This document shows, in pieces, positions 17,319 through 25,568 of a stretch of 64,000 nucleotides of DNA. The position numbers and the translations under genes are program-made. Position 1 is the stretch's first letter; each line of letters begins with the position of its first letter. The stretch is from Anaerolineae bacterium (GTDB taxonomy: Bacteria; Chloroflexota; Anaerolineae; Caldilineales; Caldilineaceae), in NCBI GenBank assembly GCA_030432295.1, contig JAUIHI010000003.1:248001-312000 (forward strand), in the 5' to 3' direction. Below the pieces are notes generated by a model. It was not told the DNA's origin and did not search any database. It worked only from the letters and a program-made list of their open reading frames with translations.

Positions 17319-18002
17319 TCATCCCCTTTGCCCCAAATACGCGCTCATCCTCACCTCCTTGATAATCAAAAACCGCTCTGCACTAAACTCGATCAACCCC
17401 AGTTCGCAGAACTGACGCATAAAGGTGCTGATCCGTGGCCGCGTCGTGCCGACCATGGCTGCCAACTCTTCGTGGGTGATGCGCTGTTCAATGCGGATAC
17501 TGCGCGGGTCTTGTTTGCCCAGTTTACGCGCCAGATACAGCAGCGTCTTGCCCAGGCGCTGTTCGCTGTCCACTGTCAATAGGTTGGCGATGGTCTCTTG
17601 TTGGTCGGCGATGCGCACAGCCAGGTAGTGGATAAAGCCCGGCAGCAGCCCGTCACGGCTCAACAGGGCCAGAAATTGGGTGCAGGGCAACGCGCGCACG
17701 ACCACGGCGGTCATGGCCATGGCCGTCTCCTGCCGTTCACCCAGACCAGCCAGACAGAGTTCACCAAAAATATCACCAGCCGTGAGGATAGCCAGCAGGC
17801 ATTCGCGCCCATCCGGCGTGAGCATCACAAGCTTGATCTGTCCGCTTTCGATAAAGTAGACTGTGGCGTCCTGGTCACCGGGGTTGTAGACGTTGGCGCC
17901 TTTGGCAAAACGCATGGAAGGAACCTGCTTGGTTGCCTGCTGCAGCGACGCCTGCAACTGTAGATTGAACGGGTCAACCTGAGGAATTAGTTGACGCATC
18001 AT
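17319..18002 (-). CDS. Crp/Fnr family transcriptional regulator
   Basis: This 227-aa regulator has an N-terminal cyclic-nucleotide-binding-type beta-roll (VYNPGDQDATVYFIESGQIK, LLAILTAGDIFGELCLAG), a dimerisation helix, and a C-terminal winged helix with recognition helix ITHEELAAMVGTTRPRISTF. It lacks the N-terminal cysteine cluster of Fnr. The ligand is unknown. GAGGAG lies 7 nt before the ATG at 18002; longer upstream starts lack such a site. It lies 180 bp downstream of the split PEP-synthase-like genes on the same strand and may regulate them. A GGGGCGTGATT palindrome separates it from them. Confidence 0.88.
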   Translation of the reverse strand: MMRQLIPQVDPFNLQLQASLQQATKQVPSMRFAKGANVYNPGDQDATVYFIESGQIKLVMLTPDGRECLLAILTAGDIFGELCLAGLGERQETAMAMTAVVVRALPCTQFLALLSRDGLLPGFIHYLAVRIADQQETIANLLTVDSEQRLGKTLLYLARKLGKQDPRSIRIEQRITHEELAAMVGTTRPRISTFMRQFCELGLIEFSAERFLIIKEVRMSAYLGQRG

Positions 18003-18104
18003 CGGGTTGCTCCTCACCAGTTGGGGTAAAGTGCATTGGGTAATACACGAGTGGAATTTCCGGTGTTTCTTTTGGCACAATGGTAATCGGATTGGGCGAT
18101 CTGT

Positions 18105-18135
18105 GCAGGGGCGTGATTCAATCACGCCCCTACAT
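18105..18135. repeat. GTAGGGGCG-type palindrome
   Basis: AGGGGCGTGATT is followed after two bases by its reverse complement AATCACGCCCCT. The TAGGGGCG / CGCCCCTA ends are shared with the longer palindrome at 51247-51304, so both look like members of one dispersed family. Confidence 0.6.
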
Positions 18136-18181
18136 TCGGCAGAACGATCAATTTCAATGTGGCTTGACGTATCATAGAGCA

Positions 18182-19879
18182 TCAAGCGATGATGCGGACG
18201 ACCCCGTTGTCACCGTCCACCTCAATCTGCATATTGTCGTGAATCAGATGAGTCGCCGTGTACGTACCCACCACCGCGGGGATAGCGTATTCCCGGGCGA
18301 CGACCGCGCAATGGCTGAGGATGCCGCCCGCGTCGGTGACGACCGCGGCCGCGGTGGCAAAGAGGGGCGTCCAGGGCGGCGCAGTCGTCTCCGTCACCAG
18401 AATGTCCCCTGCGGCCAGTTTGCCCGCTTCGTTCAGGGTGCGGATCACCTTTGCCTTGCCGCGTACTTTTCCCGGCGAACCTGCCGCGCCGTTGATTGTG
18501 TTGGGATCGTCGCTGGGCTGGGGCGGCACACCAAAGAAACGCATCCCTGCACGGGTGCCCGGATCGTCGGGCGGCGCGCCGGGGGGCAGTGTGCCCAGCA
18601 TCATCGGTGGCTGAATGGCGGCGAAGTGGGCGAGAGTCGCCTTGCGCTCTGCGACCCGTTCGTGCAATTGCTGCGGAGTCTGCAACAGAGCCAGCAGGGC
18701 GTTGCGCACTTCTTCAAAATCCAGATAGACTACATCCATGGGTGCAGCCAGTGTACCAGCCGCTGCCAGTCGGCGACCCGCTTCCAGAAAGGCCCGGCGC
18801 AGTTGATAGGTGGCCCGGTGATCCAGCCAGTAGTGATGGTCTTCCTGAATCACAGTGGCTGCCTGAGCACTGCATAACAGCCCTTCAAACTGCATCCGCA
18901 CGGCTTCGGGATAGCTTGCCAGGGTGGCGCGGGCTTCCTCAATCAGTCGTTCACGCTCTGCCTGCATAGCCTGCCGATGGGCGTCGATATCCTCATCCCG
19001 CTGGATGTAGTCCTGCAGGTTGCGGATAGCCGGCGTCGGCTCTTCGATCCAACTGATGCTGGTCAACGTATCGTACATCTCCCCCCGCTGGCCGTATTCC
19101 TGGAGCCAGCGATTCAGTTCCTGCAAGAAAGGGCGGCTCTCTTTTGACGCCTGCAACGCGGCCATCACCTGCTCCGCCGGATGGGTTTCCAGAATCGTCC
19201 GAACTTCCGGCGTTTCCATAGCTGTGCGACTCAGGGCATACAACTTCCGATTGGCTTCCAGGGATTTATTATCGAGTCCCTGCAACAGCCGGTATGCGCC
19301 CAGGGCATCTGCGCCGAACACCTCCTGATAGAAATCATCGAAGAGACTCATAGCCAGCAGCATCGTGAAGGCAACCTCAAAATGGATCTGCCAGGAGCGG
19401 ATGGCCTGGGCCATGAAATCGTCAAAGTAGCTCACCAGTTGTGCAGAGGTGGCGGACGCCAGATCGATGGATTCGCAGTGGGCGAGAATCTGTTTGATTT
19501 CGGGCAGCAACTGATTCTCCCAAAAGTCGGAAATGTTCATCACCGCATGAACGGTAGGGTGATCCATCGGGTCTGCGTCGGCTGGCGGCTGCGGTGGTCT
19601 GCCATCCGGCCCCAACACCGGCGTTGTGGCGGAGTAATAATGGGTGTTGAAAATCCTGCAATGGAAGCGTACAGGCATCTCGACTTTGACCGCGCCGTGA
19701 TTCTGGCTGGGTTCAAGGATGTTTTCCACAAAGGATGCGGCCAGGGGGAGGATCTGGTAGGGGAAGTGCATGACATCCCGCATCCAGAAGATGTCCAGGT
19801 CCGTTGGCCTGGGCCACTCGATGGGAAAGTCAGGCGGGATGGGGATGGGTTGACCGGGTATTAGCTGTACAGATTCCAT
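18182..19879 (-). CDS. PEP-utilising enzyme, phosphohistidine-domain subunit (split PEP-synthase/RPH-like)
   Basis: This 565-aa protein ends in the mobile phosphohistidine domain of PEP synthase, PPDK and rifampin phosphotransferase: GKVRGKAKVIRTL and then DAGGILSHCAVVAREYAIPA with the His that carries the phosphate. The N-terminal 450 residues have no ATP-binding domain; they are largely helical and may form the acceptor-binding part. The ATP-binding half is encoded by the gene just upstream (20004-20894). The ATG at 19879 follows GAGGAGA. The family either makes PEP from pyruvate or phosphorylates small molecules; which applies here is not determined. Confidence 0.85.
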   Translation of the reverse strand: MESVQLIPGQPIPIPPDFPIEWPRPTDLDIFWMRDVMHFPYQILPLAASFVENILEPSQNHGAVKVEMPVRFHCRIFNTHYYSATTPVLGPDGRPPQPPADADPMDHPTVHAVMNISDFWENQLLPEIKQILAHCESIDLASATSAQLVSYFDDFMAQAIRSWQIHFEVAFTMLLAMSLFDDFYQEVFGADALGAYRLLQGLDNKSLEANRKLYALSRTAMETPEVRTILETHPAEQVMAALQASKESRPFLQELNRWLQEYGQRGEMYDTLTSISWIEEPTPAIRNLQDYIQRDEDIDAHRQAMQAERERLIEEARATLASYPEAVRMQFEGLLCSAQAATVIQEDHHYWLDHRATYQLRRAFLEAGRRLAAAGTLAAPMDVVYLDFEEVRNALLALLQTPQQLHERVAERKATLAHFAAIQPPMMLGTLPPGAPPDDPGTRAGMRFFGVPPQPSDDPNTINGAAGSPGKVRGKAKVIRTLNEAGKLAAGDILVTETTAPPWTPLFATAAAVVTDAGGILSHCAVVAREYAIPAVVGTYTATHLIHDNMQIEVDGDNGVVRIIA

Positions 19880-19938
19880 GAGCGTTTGTCTCCTCTTTCG
19901 AATAGTCTTCCGTGCGCCACGGAAGATAAAGATTTGTA

Positions 19939-20003
19939 TACACGGATGGGAGGGAACACAGATTTTCAAAGATAGAATCCGTGTGAATCCGTCCTATCCG
20001 TCT
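19939..20003. repeat. Intergenic repeat of the GGACGC-GAT / ACACGGAT type
   Basis: Between the two PEP-enzyme genes, ACACGGAT, ACACAGATTTTC, GAATCCGTGT and ATCCGTC recur in direct and inverted order, and the series continues slightly into the 3' end of the upstream gene. It belongs to the same style of repeat as 6921, 13104 and 46673. Confidence 0.5.
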
Positions 20004-20894
20004 TTATCCGTGTCCTTTGTTTAGGGCAGTAGTGATGGGACGACATTGCAGTAGAAAGAGCTTTCCCCGATGCCAGGCGCATTCCAGATCGACGGCGTAT
20101 CCCATTTCGTCTTCCAGGGCAATTGCCATCTGGGCCATCTCCAGGAGTTGGGAATCAGTCAGTGTGCGTTGTCTGCGCAGCAGGCGTGGCACGGGTACTT
20201 CAGTGGTCCCCGCAGGCGCGGGCACGGTCATCCGTTCTTTGTCGCTGATCTGTGCGGTGATGTGTGCGGCAGAGTGATGCCGTATAGTATAAGTGTCCGG
20301 GGTTACTGTGCCGCCGACCACACTTTCGCCCAGCCCCCAACTGGCGGTGATGACAATTTCGTCCCGCCTGCCGTTGATCGGATTGGCACTGAAGATCACT
20401 GCGCTCACATCGGCAGGAACCAATTGCTGCACCAACACAGCCAGTCGAATTTCGGTGCTGTTCAGATCGTTCTGTAGCCGATAGTCCAGGACGCGCGGGG
20501 CAAAGGCCGATTGCAGACATCTCTCCACAGCAGCCAGCACCCCGCCCCCGCCCCGCACATTGAGAAAAGTCTCATACTGACCGGCGAAGGAGGCTGTGCT
20601 GCCGTCTTCGTCCACGCCCGACGAACGCACAGCCACGCTGGGCTCCGGCTCTCCTACAAGCCCTTCGAGGGTGGCATAGGCCAGCAAAATGCTCGCCTGA
20701 TAGTCCGCCTGTCTGTGCCGGGCCAGCGCGTCTGCCGCGAGGCAGAAACCGGCGGGTACAGGATACTTCCTGGCCAACAGGCCGAGATTGCCTGCTTTGC
20801 CGCCAACCTGCGCTGGGTCACAGCAGTCGGCCTCTCCCAGCCAACGAATGGGTGGCTGGCTATAATCGGATGTTTCACTGGCAGTCGGATTCAT
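20004..20894 (-). CDS. PEP/pyruvate-binding (ATP-grasp) subunit of split PEP-synthase-like enzyme
   Basis: This 296-aa protein matches the N-terminal PPDK ATP-binding domain: QVGGKAGNLGLLARKYPVPAG, VAVRSSGVDEDGSTASFAGQ, QSAFAPRVLDYR, AVLVQQLVPADVSAVIFSAN and LECAWHRGKLFLLQCRPIT. These are the hallmark segments of PEP synthase and rifampin phosphotransferase N-domains. It ends before the central and His domains, which are supplied by the next gene downstream (gap 124 bp). The start at 20894 has a GGAG 8 nt upstream; an earlier start at 20930 is possible. The enzyme is thus split into two polypeptides. Confidence 0.88.
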   Translation of the reverse strand: MNPTASETSDYSQPPIRWLGEADCCDPAQVGGKAGNLGLLARKYPVPAGFCLAADALARHRQADYQASILLAYATLEGLVGEPEPSVAVRSSGVDEDGSTASFAGQYETFLNVRGGGGVLAAVERCLQSAFAPRVLDYRLQNDLNSTEIRLAVLVQQLVPADVSAVIFSANPINGRRDEIVITASWGLGESVVGGTVTPDTYTIRHHSAAHITAQISDKERMTVPAPAGTTEVPVPRLLRRQRTLTDSQLLEMAQMAIALEDEMGYAVDLECAWHRGKLFLLQCRPITTALNKGHG

Positions 20895-21045
20895 TTTTGC
20901 GGCTCCGAATACGCAATGGCGGATCACCACCGATATGAGATTTGAGAGAAGCCAGGGGCATAGCCCAAAGGGTAGCAGGACTCACACTAGGCACAAGGGG
21001 TTTTTCCACAAAAATTCCACAACTACGCGCCCTATCGCCTTTGGT

Positions 21046-22026
21046 TCATAGAAGTTCGACTTCTCGGAAGAAGTCGAACTTCCCACGTCCCAATGCCGCC
21101 CGCCCCTGCTCCAGCCAGGCCCGACACTCCGGCGACAACACCTGCGCCGCCTTCTGCTCATACATTTCCAACTCCTCCGCCGTAAGCACCTCTTTCCAGC
21201 GGCCATTCGTGCCTTTGAAGAAGAAAGTGCGCGCCCCGTCTGTAAAAGCAGAAGGCTTGCCGTCTTCGTCTTTGAGCGCGCGTTCGCGCATGGCATCAAA
21301 AGTTACGGCCCGCACGAGTTCCGGCAGTGCATCTTCGTCCAGTGGAATCTTCAGAAAGTCGGCCACCCGTTCAATTTCGCTGCCCAGGTCGCCGAGAAGA
21401 TCGTTGTAATGAACAAAGAGAATGTTGGGCAAATGACGATACGCCCACCAGCTTTGCGTGTGGTGCAGATTACCCCAATAGGGATAGCCTTCACTCTCCC
21501 ACGGAAACCAGCCACGCGTTATCCAATCGTGCCAGAATTCGTGGATATCCTGTGGACAGGCTGGCATAGGGTCGCCTATCCGCTCTGGAATGCTGTTGAG
21601 CCTATCGAGAAATCCGGGTGTGTAATTGCTGTGATGATTCCAGAGCGACATAAAGACATCCCGTGCATCCCGCGCAACTACAATGTATTGCACCTGGGGG
21701 AAGAATGGCATGCCATCCACGGCCAGGTGGGATTTGATAAAACGGCGGTGCTGCTGGGCCTCCAGCTTGCCGATCCGTTCATCGAGCGGAACCCAGCGCG
21801 GTTCAAACCAGATGGATGCATTACGCGGTTGAAGTCCAGCAGGTTCAGGTGCAATCTGACCCCGAAAGATCAACTGCGCTACGATCTCCAGCATCCAGGT
21901 TGTGCCCGATTTGAGCGAAGTTGAGATAACGACATCGCTAGGGCGGGGCTGGTAACAATTCCAGCGCGTGCTGTCCAGGCTGTGGTTCTGGTAAGTGCGG
22001 GCGATGGTGGGGAGTTGGTGGGTCAT
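21046..22026 (-). CDS. PAPS-dependent sulfotransferase (copy 2)
   Basis: This 326-aa paralogue of the enzyme at 10571-11521 has the PAPS loop TSLKSGTTWMLEI, catalytic His in IKSHLAVDG, YIVVARDARDVFMSLWNH and FFFKGTNGRWKEV. The ATG at 22026 follows AGGAG by 8 nt. The last dozen residues (KFDFFREVELL) have no counterpart in copy 1 and are encoded by a perfect palindrome that seems to have invaded the 3' end. It is transcribed divergently from the SARP-STAND regulator at 22171, which suggests control by it. The acceptor is unknown. Confidence 0.92.
   Translation of the reverse strand: MTHQLPTIARTYQNHSLDSTRWNCYQPRPSDVVISTSLKSGTTWMLEIVAQLIFRGQIAPEPAGLQPRNASIWFEPRWVPLDERIGKLEAQQHRRFIKSHLAVDGMPFFPQVQYIVVARDARDVFMSLWNHHSNYTPGFLDRLNSIPERIGDPMPACPQDIHEFWHDWITRGWFPWESEGYPYWGNLHHTQSWWAYRHLPNILFVHYNDLLGDLGSEIERVADFLKIPLDEDALPELVRAVTFDAMRERALKDEDGKPSAFTDGARTFFFKGTNGRWKEVLTAEELEMYEQKAAQVLSPECRAWLEQGRAALGRGKFDFFREVELL
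21051..21082. repeat. GAAGTTCGACTT palindrome inside a gene end
   Basis: Perfect 14-bp arms GAAGTTCGACTTCT lie at 21051-21064 and 21069-21082 around CGGA. It forms the last codons of the second sulfotransferase. A related hairpin lies at 60713-60743. Confidence 0.8.
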
Positions 22027-22170
22027 AAGATTTTCTCCTGACGAGTGGTGCGTCGTTGAGCGCAGTGGGTGAACTGGTAGTGAAACTGGCTCGCGCACCA
22101 CGCACAACAGCCCTTCTCAGCGTCTCTGGGGCAGAATCTCCCCTTTGGAAACGCAAGCTGGCTCTTTACG

Positions 22171-25100
22171 ATGGTTTGTGCCACAGCGGCTTGTGCGCTA
22201 TTATATGCACGAATCGTTCCAAAATCGTTCCAACGGCCCAGCGCCGTGGGGAAAAGCCATTTCGTGTCCGTTCCACCGCGTTCGGAAGCTGAAACGGTAG
22301 CGCCCTACACCCTCTCGATCTGCACCTTTGGTGGGGTGAGCTTTGCCTTGCGCCCTGCGCCCGCCACAAATGGGAGTGCTTCCCCCCTGACCCACCCCCT
22401 GCACTTTGAAACCCGCACCACCGAAGCGCTCCTCCTCTATCTGGCCTGCCAGAACCGCGCCGTCAGCCGGGAGCTGCTGGCCGAACTGCTCTGGCCCGAA
22501 CGCAGCCAGGAGCAGGCCCGGGCCAATCTGCGCCTGGCCCTCCACCGCCTGCGCCGCCAACTCGAACCCTTCCTCTTCGTTACCCGCCAGAGCGTGGGAC
22601 TCAACCCGAAGGCAGCCATCGATGTGGACGCGCTGGCTTTTGAAAGCCATCTGGCCGCGGGTCAGCTCGCCCTGGCAACTGCCCTCTATCGGGGCGACTT
22701 TCTGGACGGCTTCTATCTGGACGACAGCCCGGCCTTTGAGCAGTGGGCGCTGCTGGAACGGGAGCGCCTGCGCGGTCTGGCTCTGGCAGCCTGGCAGGGG
22801 CTGATCGACCAGCGCATGGCCGACGGTCAACAGCCGGCTGCACTGGACGCGGCCCAACGGCTGCTCCAACTCGACCCCCTCCACGAAGCCACCCATCGCC
22901 AACTCATGCGCCTGCTGGCCCAGGCCGGTCAACGCAGCGCAGCCCTGGCCCAATACGAAACCCTGCGCCACCTGCTCCGCACAGAATTGGACGCGCCGCC
23001 GGAGGAGACGACGACGGCCCTGGCAGAGCAGATTCGGAAAGGGGTGACAGGAGAGTCGGCTGAAAAGGTGACACTCTCACCCCATCAGCCTGTCGCCTTG
23101 TCACCCCTTCACAACCTCCCCTCTGCGCCCACACCCTTCATCGGTCGCGAGGCAGAACTGGCCCAGATTCGGCAGATGCTGACCCAACCCGATTGCCGCC
23201 TCCTGACTCTGCTTGGCGTGGGCGGGATTGGCAAAACCCGCCTCGCCATCGAAGCCGCCAGGGGTCTTCTCGAAACTCCATCCGCTCCAATCCCCGATCT
23301 CCAGCCTTCAGTCCCCGATCCCCTCTTCCCAGACGGCGTCTTCTTTGTCGGCTTCGCGCCCATCGACGAGAGCGAACTGATCACAATCGCCCTTGCCCAG
23401 AGTCTGGGCTTGCAACAGAGCAGCGGCGATCTGTTAGCTCAGATTGCTGCCTATTTGCAGCCCAGGCAACTGCTGCTGATCTTGGACAACTTTGAACAGA
23501 TTGTGGAGGGTGGGGCGACGATTGCCCGTCTGCTCCACGCCGCACCCGGGCTGAAAGTGCTGATCACTTCTCGCCAGCGGCTGGCCCTGCAGGAAGAATG
23601 GCTTCTGCCTGTCGGTGGTCTCTCCAGTCGGGCTGGTTGGGGGGACGAGGCGGGCCAACTCTTCCTGCGTTGCGCACAGCGGGTCCGGCCCGATTTCGTC
23701 CGCCGAGGCCAGGAGGAGGCCATCGCCGCCATCTGCCGTCAGGTGGAGGGAATGCCCCTGGCCCTGGAACTGGCAGCCAGTTGGGTGCGGGTGATGCCCT
23801 GCGCCGCGATTGCCCGTCAGATCGCCGCGGACCTGGACTTTTTGACCACCGGCCTGCACAACTTGCCCCAACGTCACCGCAGCCTGCGCGCCATCTTTGA
23901 TCAATCCTGGCGTCTCCTCTCTCCTGAAGAACAGTGGGTTCTGCGCCGGCTTAGCCTCTGTCGCGGCGGCTGCACCCCGGAGGAAGCCGTTGCCGTGGCC
24001 GAGGCAACCCTGCCCCTCCTGGCCGATCTGGTGGACAAATCCTTGCTGCGCGCCGATGCCCAAGGGCGTTTTGATATGCACGAATTGGTACGCCAATACG
24101 CGGCCGAACAGTTGGCGGCCAGCGGCGAAAGCGACGCCCTGCGCCAGCGCCATTTTGCCGTCTATTGGCAGCTTGCCCGCAGTGCCGACGCACAGTTGCG
24201 CGGTCCGTCCGCAGCCCTCTGGGTTGCCCGGCTCGACGCCGAAATGGGCAATCTGCGCGCCGCCTGGGAATGGGTGCTGGGGACGGAGAATTTTGTGGAC
24301 GGGGCCTGGCTGGGGGTCGCGCTCAGCCACTTCTGGAGTGTCCACCTGAATTTCCAGGAAGCGACCTTCTGGCTGGAGCAACTGTTGCCCCACCGTCACA
24401 CATTGCCCCACGACCTGCGCCTGGCGATTCTGCTGGCGCTTTATCATTTCTGGCGGGGGCAGGACGATTTTGGCTCGATTGATGGTTCTATGGAGGAACT
24501 GGGCCAACTTCAGGCGGGGTCCACCAACAGATGTTTGCAGGCGGTCGCCTGGCGCTGTATGGCGGTGGCCTCGGCAGATTTTGCCCAGGCCGTTACCCAA
24601 TGGGAGCGCTGTATCGGGCTGTTGCGGGAGGTAGACAACTCACTGCCCGTGGACAACACCTTCAGCGCCTACAGCGACAGCGTCTACCAACTGGCCTTTG
24701 CCCTCTTCCGTTACGCCCTCCGCCTGATCGACACGGGCCAGTACGCCGAGGCTGAGCGGCTTTCTGCCGAGAGTCTGGCTCTCTTTCGCCGCCGGCAGAA
24801 TCGGGATTATATTGTCTCGCCCCTGGGCAGCCTAGGCCGACTGGCTCTGTTGCGGGGCGATCTGGCCCAGGCCCGCCTGCTCCTGACCGAGGCGGTCGCC
24901 ATTGCCCGGAGCGTGGGCAATGTGCTGGGGCTGTGCGATTGGCTGCCCCGGTTGGCCGTCGTCACTCTCTACAGCGGCGACGCGACAGAGGCCGAGCGGC
25001 TGCTGCACGAAAGTCTGGGCCTCAGCCGCAAAATCAGCAGCCCAATGTACCTGGCCTGGAACTTCACCTATCTGGCTGAGACGGCCCTCTGGCGGGGGGA

Positions 25101-25428
25101 ACTCTACGACTCTGCCCGCTGGCTGGAACAAGCCCTAGCCCATCACGCCAACCCCCGCTGGGTGCGCACGGAAACGGTAGACTCTCTGTGGGTGGCGGCC
25201 CGGTTGGCCACGGCGCAACAGCAATACCAGCGCGCCGCCACCCTCTTTGGTCTGGCCGAAGCGATGGGCAACCGCATCGGGTACGCAGCGGCACAACCCG
25301 TGCGCCCGCGGATCGACGCCGCGCGGGCGGCTGTGCGTGAGGCGTTAGGAGAAGCGCTCTTCGCCGCAGCCATCGCCGCCGGGCAGGAGATGACGCTGGC
25401 GGAGGCGAATCGTTTGGCTGTGCCATAG
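22171..25428 (+). CDS. SARP/BTAD-STAND transcriptional regulator with TPR repeats
   Basis: This 1085-aa regulator reads in order: an OmpR-like winged helix with AVSRELLAELLWPERSQEQ at about 95-125, a bacterial transcriptional activation (BTAD) domain at about 135-290, an NB-ARC ATPase with P-loop LLGVGGIGKTRLA at about 346, Walker B LLLILDNFEQI, VLITSRQRL and GMPLALELAAS, and TPR-like repeats from about 640. Such proteins activate neighbouring gene clusters after ATP-driven assembly. The start is uncertain: ATG 22171 gives an odd N-terminus, and GTG 22266 is an alternative. About 18 residues just after the P-loop helix (SAPIPDLQPSVPDP) come from a heptamer-repeat insertion. It is divergent from the sulfotransferase gene. 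Confidence 0.88.
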   Translation: MVCATAACALLYARIVPKSFQRPSAVGKSHFVSVPPRSEAETVAPYTLSICTFGGVSFALRPAPATNGSASPLTHPLHFETRTTEALLLYLACQNRAVSRELLAELLWPERSQEQARANLRLALHRLRRQLEPFLFVTRQSVGLNPKAAIDVDALAFESHLAAGQLALATALYRGDFLDGFYLDDSPAFEQWALLERERLRGLALAAWQGLIDQRMADGQQPAALDAAQRLLQLDPLHEATHRQLMRLLAQAGQRSAALAQYETLRHLLRTELDAPPEETTTALAEQIRKGVTGESAEKVTLSPHQPVALSPLHNLPSAPTPFIGREAELAQIRQMLTQPDCRLLTLLGVGGIGKTRLAIEAARGLLETPSAPIPDLQPSVPDPLFPDGVFFVGFAPIDESELITIALAQSLGLQQSSGDLLAQIAAYLQPRQLLLILDNFEQIVEGGATIARLLHAAPGLKVLITSRQRLALQEEWLLPVGGLSSRAGWGDEAGQLFLRCAQRVRPDFVRRGQEEAIAAICRQVEGMPLALELAASWVRVMPCAAIARQIAADLDFLTTGLHNLPQRHRSLRAIFDQSWRLLSPEEQWVLRRLSLCRGGCTPEEAVAVAEATLPLLADLVDKSLLRADAQGRFDMHELVRQYAAEQLAASGESDALRQRHFAVYWQLARSADAQLRGPSAALWVARLDAEMGNLRAAWEWVLGTENFVDGAWLGVALSHFWSVHLNFQEATFWLEQLLPHRHTLPHDLRLAILLALYHFWRGQDDFGSIDGSMEELGQLQAGSTNRCLQAVAWRCMAVASADFAQAVTQWERCIGLLREVDNSLPVDNTFSAYSDSVYQLAFALFRYALRLIDTGQYAEAERLSAESLALFRRRQNRDYIVSPLGSLGRLALLRGDLAQARLLLTEAVAIARSVGNVLGLCDWLPRLAVVTLYSGDATEAERLLHESLGLSRKISSPMYLAWNFTYLAETALWRGELYDSARWLEQALAHHANPRWVRTETVDSLWVAARLATAQQQYQRAATLFGLAEAMGNRIGYAAAQPVRPRIDAARAAVREALGEALFAAAIAAGQEMTLAEANRLAVP
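23287..23324. repeat. Heptamer-repeat insertion inside the STAND regulator
   Basis: Units such as CCAATCC, CCGATCT and CAGTCCC follow each other and encode a proline-rich loop between the Walker A helix and FPDGVFFVGFAPI. It is the same repeat type as at 1198-1293 but has only one arm. Confidence 0.6.
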
Positions 25429-25505
25429 CCAATCCACCCTGGGAAACGACCCGCCGTCCAATTTGGCAGTCGAGAGGGCTTCTCATTACCCGAATCATTG
25501 CTCTG

Positions 25506-25514
25506 TGCTATAAT
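25506..25514 (+). promoter_or_regulatory. Extended -10 promoter candidate
   Basis: TGCTATAAT contains a perfect TATAAT (25509-25514) with an upstream TGn. The -35 region at 17-bp spacing (TTACCC) is weak. It lies 55 bp before the start of the O-antigen-ligase-like gene and after the end of the SARP regulator. Confidence 0.5.
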
Positions 25515-25568
25515 GGCTGCTGGACCTCCTCTATATACGGTTTTTTCACTTCTTTTGGACGCGAATCT

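Noticed and set aside
18182-20894. Naming the split enzyme rifampin phosphotransferase or PEP synthase
   Set aside because: Only the ATP-binding and phosphohistidine domains are recognisable; the acceptor-binding part does not allow a choice.
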